From CAJQGY01 sp905478015 (GTDB taxonomy: Bacteria; Pseudomonadota; Gammaproteobacteria; Magnimaribacterales; D2472): a stretch of 64,000 bases of DNA. Positions 35,078 through 42,505 of this stretch are shown here, in pieces; position 1 is the first letter of the stretch, and each line of letters starts with the position of its first letter. The DNA is taken from positions 1,116,001-1,180,000 of the forward strand of contig CALSPZ010000001.1 in the NCBI GenBank assembly GCA_943788365.1. Reading direction: 5' to 3'. Both the position numbers and the translations under genes were made by a program. The notes below the pieces were generated by a model, which did no database searches, was not told the DNA's origin, and saw only the letters and a program-made list of their open reading frames with translations.

Positions 35078-36307
35078 ATGGATTACATAACCTATGCTGT
35101 TCCGTTTTTCTTGCTAGCCCTTTTAGCTGAGCTAGCTTATGGAATAGCTATAAAGAAGAATACCTATAGATTAAATGATGCTATAAGTAATTTATTTATG
35201 GGCACCCTTCGTACTGCAAACAAATTAATTATTATTGGTGCTGCAGGATATGTTTTTTATTTGGCAGAGACTAGATTTGCTTTATGGAGAATGGATGCAG
35301 AGTCACCAATTACATGGATATTTGCTTTTGTTATTTATGATTTTTTCTATTATTGGTTTCACAGAATTAGCCATGAGAGGCAAATATTTTGGGCATCACA
35401 TGCCGCTCATCATCAAAGCGAAGATTACAATTTGAGTACGGCTTTAAGACAAACTGGAACAGGTGCATTTGTTAGTTGGGTTTTCTATATCCCAATGTTT
35501 TTGATTGGAATTCCTTCATATGTCTTTATCAGCGTAGCTTCACTGAATCTTGTATATCAATTTTGGGTGCATAGCGAACATATACCTAAACTAGGATGGT
35601 ACGAAAATTATTTCGTTACTGCTTCAAATCACAGAGTTCATCATGCTCAGAATGAGCAATATATAGATAAAAACTATGGCGGCGTTTTTATTATTTGGGA
35701 CAGAATGTTTGGAACACACAAAATAGAAGATGAGAATGAGGCATGTATATATGGGATTAGAAGTACATTAAATACATTCAATCCAGTTTGGGCTAATCTC
35801 CACATTTATGTGAAGATAATTAAAGAGATGTGGCTATCAAAAAAATGGAAAGACAAGCTATATGCTCCATTTGCAAGAACAAGCTGGACCCCTACAAGTT
35901 TTCCTAACCAAATAAAAAAAGATGAATTCAATCCGCAAACTTTCAAAAAGTATAATCCTGTTATAAAAAAAGAATATAAGCTTTATGCCTTATTCCAATA
36001 CTTATTCATTACCTATATATTTTTAGCTTTCATTCAAAGTGGATACCTGGATTACTTTGAGTTATGGGTAACCATAACTATGATGACTTTTACAATGTAC
36101 TGCACCGCAATGTGGCTTGATGGTAAAAAGGAGTTAAAAGCAGAAATAGCAAGGTTAATTTTATGCGTCATAATTGCATCTTATGCTTATATTGAAACAC
36201 CTCTTTCGCTTATTGCAATCAGTGTTTTCATATACTCATCAGCAAATTTATTAATTGTTATTTATCTAAATAAGACAAATGCAGTCCTTGCAAGTGATCA
36301 AGTCTAA
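35078..36307 (+). CDS. Fatty acid hydroxylase superfamily, alkylglycerol-monooxygenase-like (copy 1)
   Basis: A 409-aa integral membrane di-iron oxygenase. Histidine clusters: HRISH (H95, H99), HAAHH (H108, H111, H112), WVHSEH (H165, H168) and NHRVHH (H185, H188, H189). SEDYNLSTALRQ and YIDKNYGGVFIIWDRMFGT match the alkylglycerol monooxygenase (AGMO/TMEM195) signature better than sterol desaturases. AGMO cleaves ether lipids using tetrahydrobiopterin. Hydrophobic helices precede and follow the catalytic part. It lies 63 bp after pssA, fitting a lipid role. A second copy is at 51458-52702. Substrate and pterin use are inferred. Confidence 0.85.
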   Translation: MDYITYAVPFFLLALLAELAYGIAIKKNTYRLNDAISNLFMGTLRTANKLIIIGAAGYVFYLAETRFALWRMDAESPITWIFAFVIYDFFYYWFHRISHERQIFWASHAAHHQSEDYNLSTALRQTGTGAFVSWVFYIPMFLIGIPSYVFISVASLNLVYQFWVHSEHIPKLGWYENYFVTASNHRVHHAQNEQYIDKNYGGVFIIWDRMFGTHKIEDENEACIYGIRSTLNTFNPVWANLHIYVKIIKEMWLSKKWKDKLYAPFARTSWTPTSFPNQIKKDEFNPQTFKKYNPVIKKEYKLYALFQYLFITYIFLAFIQSGYLDYFELWVTITMMTFTMYCTAMWLDGKKELKAEIARLILCVIIASYAYIETPLSLIAISVFIYSSANLLIVIYLNKTNAVLASDQV

Positions 36308-36376
36308 TATTACCTTTGAAGATATTTGAACTTACTCTAATTGCTATGGCAGAATACGTGAGAATAAATTAAATAT

Positions 36377-36469
36377 ATGATTAATATGACTAAATGGAAA
36401 TTCTTACTTTTGCTTTTCTTATCTTTAGTTTTACCAGTTATCTTTATTCGTATATTTATAGGATATTAA
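36377..36469 (+). CDS. Possible 30-aa membrane peptide
   Basis: A short frame from ATG 36377 (or ATG 36386) encodes about 27-30 residues, MTKWKFLLLLFLSLVLPVIF followed by IRIFIGY: one hydrophobic helix with a basic start. It ends 6 bp before the lipoprotein gene. No homolog is recognised and no strong Shine-Dalgarno is seen; it could be chance in AT-rich DNA. Confidence 0.3.
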   Translation: MINMTKWKFLLLLFLSLVLPVIFIRIFIGY

Positions 36470-36475
36470 ACATTT

Positions 36476-36709
36476 ATGAATAAATTATTAGCTGCATTTT
36501 CTTTTTTCATATTAATTGGGTGTCAACAATCTGAGAATACAGAAAATTTAAAACCTCCTTTTAGTAATATAGAAGACTGTGTGGCATATGTTAATCAATC
36601 TGACCTTAAAAAAGGTTACCCAAAAAGAAAGCTAGAGTCGGCTATTAATCACTGTAAAAATAACTCTGTTCTAATGAGTTTAAAAAATAAAAAAGAGGAA
36701 ATAAAATGA
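36476..36709 (+). CDS. Small lipoprotein of unknown function
   Basis: A 77-aa protein with an N-terminal signal and lipobox: NKLLAAFSFFILIGC, cleavage before Cys16. The mature part is short, charged and contains two further cysteines (EDCVAYV and NHCKNN) that could pair. No family is recognised. Its stop overlaps the PhyH-family gene start (ATGA), so the two are translated together, though an exported lipoprotein and a cytoplasmic dioxygenase need not interact. Confidence 0.68.
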   Translation: MNKLLAAFSFFILIGCQQSENTENLKPPFSNIEDCVAYVNQSDLKKGYPKRKLESAINHCKNNSVLMSLKNKKEEIK

Positions 36710-37875
36710 TCGATGCATCTAAATCAATTGAAGCTTGTGCAGCATATTATGGCGATGAGTCTGAAGCCATGAAAGACTATTTAATTGCTGGTGAGAAAAA
36801 AGCATTATCGCTGAAAAACCGTGGCCCTATAGCTTTTGAAGAAGACGGAAGTCTTTCAAAATCAATTAGAGATGCCTATTCCAAATATGGTTTCTTTATA
36901 TTTGAAGGCGCTTTGAATAAAGATGAGTTAGAAGATATTAAAGTTGATTTAGAAGATTTGCGATCAAAATTCCCTACCGGACCAGAAAGCTCTGTTAACT
37001 CCAAAGGTGAGCCTGCAATGAATGCAGAATCAAAGTCTTTAACTCTATTGTGGTCAAAGCCATTGGGAGATCCGCTTGGAGGAACTGAGCTTGCAAATGG
37101 CAGGCATCAAATAAAGATGTTTGAGCCTGAAGCTGAAGAAGATGCTCCCTCAGCAGTTCCTTTAATATTGCTTGGATCATTACAGTTCTCAGATGCTTGT
37201 TTGAGGACCTATGCCCACCCCGATCTTTTAAAAGTTGCTGAATCTATAAATGGTAAAGATTTCACCCCATTTAATGAAGCATTATTTATAAAAGAGCCTG
37301 GGATTGGAGCTGCAGTTTCATGGCATCAGGATGGTGTAACTCACTGGGAAAGTGAAAATTTTGATGAAGAGATTCATGGATTTAATTTTATGGCTCAGGT
37401 GTATGGCAGCACAGCAGTTAACGGTGTTTGGGTTGTTCCAGGGACTCATAAAGATGGAAAAATTGATATTAAAAAGCTTGTTTCTGAGACAGGAAGCGAA
37501 CGACTGGAAGATGCAGTCCCAATTGTTTGTAATCCAGGCGATGTTGTCATTTGTAATCGACAGATCCTTCATGGCTCTTTTCCAAATTGTGGTTTTGAAC
37601 CTCGTGTCACTGTTAATTTTGGATTTCATAAAAGATCATCTGTTATTGGAACTCAAGGCGGAGGTATTCACAGTGAAGCTCAGGTTTTCGACGACAAAAT
37701 AATAGAGCGCAGGGCAAGAGCTATTGGGTATGCAATAGAGGCAAGAAAACAAAAATATCCTTCGGAAAAGTCATACTTATATGCACCTTTAAATAAATCA
37801 AAGAAGTCATTTGAATGGAATGATGCTGCTAGAAAAGATTTACGAGACTATAATTTAGAAGATCTAAGTATCTAA
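36706..37875 (+). CDS. Phytanoyl-CoA dioxygenase (PhyH) family protein
   Basis: A 389-aa non-heme Fe(II)/2-oxoglutarate-dependent oxygenase. The iron triad is visible: SWHQDGVTHW (H207, D209) and ILHGSFPN (H289), with R300 in FEPRVTVNFG as the likely 2-oxoglutarate anchor. The double-stranded beta-helix lies about residues 190-315. Family members hydroxylate fatty acyl chains, ectoine or other small molecules; substrate here is unknown. The nearby pssA, psd and AGMO-like genes suggest lipid chemistry, as inference only. Confidence 0.87.
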   Translation: MIDASKSIEACAAYYGDESEAMKDYLIAGEKKALSLKNRGPIAFEEDGSLSKSIRDAYSKYGFFIFEGALNKDELEDIKVDLEDLRSKFPTGPESSVNSKGEPAMNAESKSLTLLWSKPLGDPLGGTELANGRHQIKMFEPEAEEDAPSAVPLILLGSLQFSDACLRTYAHPDLLKVAESINGKDFTPFNEALFIKEPGIGAAVSWHQDGVTHWESENFDEEIHGFNFMAQVYGSTAVNGVWVVPGTHKDGKIDIKKLVSETGSERLEDAVPIVCNPGDVVICNRQILHGSFPNCGFEPRVTVNFGFHKRSSVIGTQGGGIHSEAQVFDDKIIERRARAIGYAIEARKQKYPSEKSYLYAPLNKSKKSFEWNDAARKDLRDYNLEDLSI

Positions 37876-37914
37876 AAAAATAAACTACTCTTTAAAATCT
37901 GATAGCATATATTT

Positions 37915-39612
37915 ATGCGAATATTTCATTTTTTAATTGCCCTAACTTTAATTCATCCGATCTTTGCTGATACATCTAAAAAAATATTTTTGGCCAAGGA
38001 CTTGATTACTCTGGATGATCGTTTTCTTGATGCTAATGCATTTGTAATACAGGATGACAAAATATTATCTGTTGGCCATTTAAAAAATCTTCTCAAGATA
38101 TATCCAGAAGTCCAGATAGATCAAACCTTTAAAGATGATGTTATTGTTCCAGGCTTCATTGAGCATCATATCCACCCTTTGCTTGCAGCAATAACAATGA
38201 ACTCATCTATTGTTGCTATTGATGATTGGATTATTCCAGGTCAAGTTAGCAAAGGCGTCAGGGAGCGGAAGGCTTACTTAGAAAGATTGATCAATATTGA
38301 GAGCAAGAGCGGGGAAGCAAAAAACCCCTTAATAAGTTGGGGGTTTCATCATTATTTTCATGGAAACTTGGATAGACATGACTTAGACCTTATATCTAGA
38401 GAAAGACCAATTCTTATTATCCATAGATCTTTTCATGAGTTTATCCTTAATAGTAAAGCGCTAGAGTTTTTTAATATAAGTGAGAAAGATATAGCTCATC
38501 TGAATGAATACGATAGAAAACTTGCTGATCTTGAAAAAGGACATTTTTCTGAAAGAGGTTTAATTGCTGTTATGCCAAAAATAATGGAGTATCTTGCAAC
38601 ACCTGAAAGAATAATTAAAGGCTTGCAGACCACTGAAGATTATATCCAGCAAAATGGAATTACTTTAATTGGCAATCCTGGATCAATGTATGATCCTAAA
38701 ATTCAACAGGTTAAAAATTATGTATTTGGTGATATAGACACCCCATTTAGATCTTTTTATATTCCAAGCGCTTTATATATGTTAGAAAATATGAAAATTG
38801 AGGATCTATTAGATGAAACTATAAAGCACTTATCCTGGGGTGCAGGCAAAGTTCAGTTCCTGCCAAAACATATAAAGCTTTTTTCTGATGGGGCTATGTA
38901 TTCGCAAAACATGGTTTTAAGAGATGGTTATCTAGATGGGCATCAAGGCATATGGCTGATGGAAGGAGAGGTTTTTAAACAAACATTCCAATTGTATTGG
39001 GATGCTGGCTATCAAATTCATGTTCATCAAAATGGTGACGGCGGATTAGATAGAATTCTTGATGTTCTGGATGAGAACATCAAAAGAAATCCCAGAAAGG
39101 ATCATAGAACAACAATTGTTCATTTTGGATATTCTGCAAAAGATCAAATTGAAAGAATGAAAACTTTGGGCGTAATAGTCAGCGCAAACCCATACTATGT
39201 TTATGTTTTATCAGAGCTATATAGTAGAAAGGGGGTGGGATTTGAAAGATCGCAGCAGATGGTAAGGTTAGGAGATGTTGATGCTGCAGATATACCAATT
39301 TCACTTCATTCTGATATGCCAATGGCACCAGCTTCGCCTCTTGTTTTAATGCATTCGGCAGTTAATAGGATTAATTATGCAAATAAAGTAGCTGGTCCTA
39401 ATCAAAGAATATCTGCTATAACTGCTTTAAAAGGCGTTACTTTAAATTCAGCATATACAATGGGACTTGAAGATGATTATGGAAGCATAAGCCCCGGAAA
39501 GTATGCTAACTTTACAATTTTATCTCACAACCCTCTAACTATTGACCCCTTACTCATAAAAGATATTGAAATAAAGGGCACGGCAGTTGAAGGTAGGCTA
39601 TTTAAGAACTAG
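37915..39612 (+). CDS. Exported amidohydrolase, YtcJ-like
   Basis: A 565-aa metal-dependent amidohydrolase of the amidohydrolase-3 group. N-terminal FHFLIALTLIHPIFADT looks like a signal peptide, so it probably acts in the periplasm. Metal-site motifs: VPGFIEHHIHPL (H85, H87), a central LFSDGAMYSQN, IHVHQNGDGGLDRILDVL, TIVHFGY and the catalytic ISLHSDMPM. C-terminal AYTMGLEDDYGSISPGKYAN is the usual composite-domain closure. Substrate is unknown. Confidence 0.88.
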   Translation: MRIFHFLIALTLIHPIFADTSKKIFLAKDLITLDDRFLDANAFVIQDDKILSVGHLKNLLKIYPEVQIDQTFKDDVIVPGFIEHHIHPLLAAITMNSSIVAIDDWIIPGQVSKGVRERKAYLERLINIESKSGEAKNPLISWGFHHYFHGNLDRHDLDLISRERPILIIHRSFHEFILNSKALEFFNISEKDIAHLNEYDRKLADLEKGHFSERGLIAVMPKIMEYLATPERIIKGLQTTEDYIQQNGITLIGNPGSMYDPKIQQVKNYVFGDIDTPFRSFYIPSALYMLENMKIEDLLDETIKHLSWGAGKVQFLPKHIKLFSDGAMYSQNMVLRDGYLDGHQGIWLMEGEVFKQTFQLYWDAGYQIHVHQNGDGGLDRILDVLDENIKRNPRKDHRTTIVHFGYSAKDQIERMKTLGVIVSANPYYVYVLSELYSRKGVGFERSQQMVRLGDVDAADIPISLHSDMPMAPASPLVLMHSAVNRINYANKVAGPNQRISAITALKGVTLNSAYTMGLEDDYGSISPGKYANFTILSHNPLTIDPLLIKDIEIKGTAVEGRLFKN

Positions 39613-39636
39613 CTTTAAAGACCTATAATAATTTTT

Positions 39637-40221
39637 ATGAGATTTCTTATAATATTTTTATTTTCAGCATCTTTATATGCAGAGCAATCCAAGGTTTTGT
39701 GCGAACTTGATGGAACTTACTCTATAACCTATAAAGATATAAAGAAAACTTACCTTTCTGAAGGCATAGAGTTTTTCAAGAACCTAGCAACTCAAACCCA
39801 ACAATCACTTTTTCTTCTTCAAAGAGCCAAGACAAGCTTCGCATCAGAAGACTGGGAGAAGGATAAAATGTATGTAGTTCAGTATTGGCAAGCAGATATG
39901 AACAGTGAAAAGTTTAAATCATTGACTCATACATTCGACCCATCACCCATATGGTTAAACCCAAATGCATCATGGTCATCAGAGGTAACTGATACTGGAA
40001 TTGAAGTATTTCATACAATGCAGCCAGGTGAAGAACATCCTCTTTTCCCTGAGTATGAAGTTGAGCTTTATAGAGTAACGAATTCGTTTAATTGGTTTAC
40101 CGGAAAAGGAAAAATACAGGGCGACATTTGGTTAAAAAATAAAAAAGGATCAAAGAACTCAAGTCCAAAAGTAGAAGTCAGGGCTTCAGGAAAATGTGAT
40201 CTGCAAAAAAAGCAATTTTAG
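39637..40221 (+). CDS. Secreted protein of unknown function
   Basis: A 194-aa protein with a clear signal peptide (MRFLIIFLFSASLYAEQSK, cleavage near YA-EQ). The mature part has Cys22 and a Cys near the C-terminus (SGKCDLQ), aromatic-rich segments (PSPIWLNPNASWSSE, SFNWFTGKGKIQGDIWLKN) and probable beta structure. No family is recognised. It follows the exported amidohydrolase by 24 bp and may be co-transcribed. Confidence 0.75.
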   Translation: MRFLIIFLFSASLYAEQSKVLCELDGTYSITYKDIKKTYLSEGIEFFKNLATQTQQSLFLLQRAKTSFASEDWEKDKMYVVQYWQADMNSEKFKSLTHTFDPSPIWLNPNASWSSEVTDTGIEVFHTMQPGEEHPLFPEYEVELYRVTNSFNWFTGKGKIQGDIWLKNKKGSKNSSPKVEVRASGKCDLQKKQF

Positions 40222-40226
40222 ATTTT

Positions 40227-40298
40227 CTAGACTATTGACGCTACAAAAAGAGAGCCTAGAATAATCAGCATTGGTATGTATTTATCTATTTTTTCCAT
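40227..40298 (-). CDS. Possible 23-aa membrane peptide
   Basis: ATG 40298 opens MEKIDKYIPMLIILGSLFVASIV, a charged start and one hydrophobic helix. It overlaps the preceding minus-strand frame ending at 40282. No homolog recognised, and length alone does not argue for a gene. Confidence 0.28.
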   Translation of the reverse strand: MEKIDKYIPMLIILGSLFVASIV

Positions 40299-40369
40299 TT
40301 TTATTGATTAATAAAGGTCTATGCCACCATTTTGTGGCTTTACTTGCCATTTCAAAATTAAACTTCTTG

Positions 40370-40498
40370 TTATTTGTTTTTTTTCGCTTTTCGAAGTTCT
40401 TTATACTTTTTTTCTAATCTGAGTTTTTTTATCTCTCTGACAGCTTTTCTTTTCTTACTGGCAAGTGATGAGTTTACAGCTCTTTCACCTTTATTAAT
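40370..40498 (-). CDS. Possible small basic protein with non-ATG start
   Basis: An AAGGAG Shine-Dalgarno (complement of 40504-40509) sits 5 bases before an ATT codon at 40498. From there 42 codons are open: INKGERAVNSSLASKKRK and then a Lys/Arg-rich coiled stretch (REIKKLRLEKKYKELRKAKK). ATT is a rare but known start (infC). After a long A run near 40375-40382 the next frame continues with KKFNFEMASKATKWWHRP to 40282, so one indel could join them into about 70 residues. No family is recognised. Confidence 0.35.
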   Translation of the reverse strand: MNKGERAVNSSLASKKRKAVREIKKLRLEKKYKELRKAKKNK

Positions 40499-40577
40499 AA
40501 ATGCTCCTTAGTTAAAGAATTTATATTTACTTAATAATAGTAACAAATATAAATAAAATCTCTACAATATTAACTAC

Positions 40578-41882
40578 ATGTTCAAAGAAGAAAAAGCTAA
40601 TGCAAAAACATTTCTAGTTTTTATTGACGTTTATTCGCTTAAAGAGAAACAGCTAATTGACGACGCAGAAAGGGAATTTTTTGATCTTGTAGAATCCTCT
40701 GGTGCAGATATTGTTGGAACTACCTCACACAAACAAAGCAAACCATCAATTAGTCATTTTATTAACAAAGGGAAATTAGAAGAACTTTTTAATTCAGTTC
40801 ACGGCTCAGACATTGGCTTAGTGATAGTTAATCACAAGCTTTCTGCATCTCAAGCAAGAAACCTTGAGCTCAAGCTTAAGGTGAGAGTAATTGATAAAAC
40901 AGAGTTGATATTAGATATATTTGCTACAAGGGCCACTACCCACATAGGCAAACTTCAGGTTGAATTAGCTCAATTAAACCATCTTTCTACTCGCTTAATA
41001 AGAGGATGGACACACTTAGAGAGACAAAAAGGAGGCATAGGCTTAAGAGGACCTGGAGAAACACAGCTAGAAACAGATAGAAGGTTGATTGGGCATAGGA
41101 TAAGAACTCTTAAGAGTAGACTTACTAAAGCGCATAAACAAAAACAACTAAATAGTTATGCAAGAAAAAAAAGCAGGAATAGACTAGTTGCTTTAGTTGG
41201 ATATACCAATGCTGGTAAAACAACATTATTTAACAAGCTTACCAAAAGTAGCCAATATGCTGCAGATAAATTATTTGCAACACTTGATTCCGTTACCAGA
41301 AGAAATGTTGACCCTGAGTTAGGCCCAATTTTATTTTCAGATACTGTAGGCTTCATATCAGATCTTCCCACAGAGTTAATTGAATCTTTTAAAGCCACCC
41401 TTGATGAACTTCAATCAGCAGATTTGCTTCTACATGTAACAGATTGCTCTGACCCAGACCATGATCAAAAAATTAATGAGGTCGATAATATTTTAAAAAG
41501 CCTAGGCCTTGAGAAGATCACGCAAATAAGAATTAATAATAAATGTGATTTAGTTGGACTAAGAGATCCTGAGACAAGAAAATTAAATGATGAGGTTTGG
41601 ATATCTGCTGAGAAAAATCTTGGAATAGAGCATTTAAGAGAGAAGATAAACTTAGAATTATTTAATGGAGTTTATAAGGGATGGGTATCTATAGAAGCTT
41701 CACTTGGAAAGCTAAGATCAGACCTTTACGGTATGGGATGTATCGTTAAAGAAGAAAGTTCTGGATCGGGAATTATTTATCTGAAGATTGATATTGGAAG
41801 AGATGAGTTAGACAGACTGCTAGTTAATAAAGGTTTTAATATTTGCTCAGATGAGGATATACTTTTATTAAACGAGGCTTAA
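40578..41882 (+). CDS. hflX: Ribosome-associated GTPase HflX
   Basis: GTPase that splits or rescues ribosomes under stress. The 434-aa protein has the N-terminal HflX domain (GTTSHKQSKPSISHFINKGK, RVIDKTELILDIFATRA, GQ-like RQKGGIGLRGPGETQLETD), then the G domain: P-loop VGYTNAGKTTLFNKLT, switch I LDSVTRR, DTVGFISDLP and NNKCDL. Not flanked by hfq or hflKC as in E. coli. Overall length is normal. Confidence 0.95.
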   Translation: MFKEEKANAKTFLVFIDVYSLKEKQLIDDAEREFFDLVESSGADIVGTTSHKQSKPSISHFINKGKLEELFNSVHGSDIGLVIVNHKLSASQARNLELKLKVRVIDKTELILDIFATRATTHIGKLQVELAQLNHLSTRLIRGWTHLERQKGGIGLRGPGETQLETDRRLIGHRIRTLKSRLTKAHKQKQLNSYARKKSRNRLVALVGYTNAGKTTLFNKLTKSSQYAADKLFATLDSVTRRNVDPELGPILFSDTVGFISDLPTELIESFKATLDELQSADLLLHVTDCSDPDHDQKINEVDNILKSLGLEKITQIRINNKCDLVGLRDPETRKLNDEVWISAEKNLGIEHLREKINLELFNGVYKGWVSIEASLGKLRSDLYGMGCIVKEESSGSGIIYLKIDIGRDELDRLLVNKGFNICSDEDILLLNEA

Positions 41883-41886
41883 AATA

Positions 41887-42306
41887 ATGAGTATAAACAA
41901 CACTTTAGAAAAGATTGCTAAACCATTTATGGGCATAGCTCCATGGATATTAAGATTATCACTTGGAATTTCTTTCTTCTTGCATGGGTATCAAAAGTTT
42001 CCTCTACCACCTCAAAAAATGGTGGTATGGTTCGAAAGCGAAGGCATCATATGGCCTGAATTAATTACAAGTCTAGTTGCTCTTGGCGAGGTGATAGCAG
42101 GGGTGGGAATCATATTAGGAGGCCTTTTGTTTAATCAAATAGGTAACCTTATTACAAGACTCTCAGGAGGTGCTATTGTTGTAATTATGATTGGCGCATT
42201 CGTTATTGCACACCCTGACTGGTTTATTACACCTGATCTTTTTAAGAGTGAGCAAATATTCCTATTCTCACTTGGATTATATTTTGCTATTAAAGGCAAT
42301 AATTAA
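41887..42306 (+). CDS. DoxX-family membrane protein
   Basis: A 139-aa protein with four predicted membrane helices. DoxX-like features: WILRLSLGISFFLHGYQKF at the start, a central LVALGEVIAGVGIILGGLL and a C-terminal FSLGLYFAIKG. DoxX proteins are often linked to redox or quinone chemistry, but this one's partner is unknown. It lies 4 bp after hflX; downstream is the Fur-box region. Confidence 0.8.
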   Translation: MSINNTLEKIAKPFMGIAPWILRLSLGISFFLHGYQKFPLPPQKMVVWFESEGIIWPELITSLVALGEVIAGVGIILGGLLFNQIGNLITRLSGGAIVVIMIGAFVIAHPDWFITPDLFKSEQIFLFSLGLYFAIKGNN

Positions 42307-42356
42307 AGACAAATAACCTAAAAAATAAAATCTATTAAAAATATGTTACTTTTGTG

Positions 42357-42399
42357 CTTGCAAATGTAAATGAGAATCATTATCATTTGCATTTACAAG
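42357..42399 (+). promoter_or_regulatory. Fur box within a 43-bp near-palindrome
   Basis: Bases 42366-42384 match 16 of 19 positions of the classical Fur box (right half AATCATTATC is exact). The match sits at the centre of a longer inverted repeat, 42357-42399, whose outer arms CTTGCAAATG and CATTTACAAG are also complementary apart from one position, consistent with overlapping Fur dimers. It is about 107 bp upstream of the FecA-like receptor, so iron repression of that gene is predicted. Confidence 0.85.
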
Positions 42400-42505
42400 A
42401 ATCGGTGAATATATATTCCCCTAAAAGTGATGAAATTTATATATCTTCGTTTTATACAAAATATATTCACTGGTTCACTTATAAATTTTATTTTAAAGGC
42501 GAGAC

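Larger units (their letters stand above)
40222..40577. other. 356-bp gap with only weak small frames
   Basis: The longest gap without a secure gene. The minus strand holds three short frames (40370-40498, 40282-40350, 40227-40298), listed separately or in the findings. The plus strand end (about 40520-40577) is AT-rich and should hold the hflX promoter. No RNA gene or terminator hairpin was recognised. Confidence 0.6.

Noticed and set aside
37352..37702. Plus-strand frame of 116 codons inside the PhyH gene
   Set aside because: It overlaps the iron-binding region in another frame; PhyH motifs are intact in the main frame.
42357..42399. Palindrome as a transcription terminator for doxX
   Set aside because: No T run follows it and it matches the Fur consensus closely.
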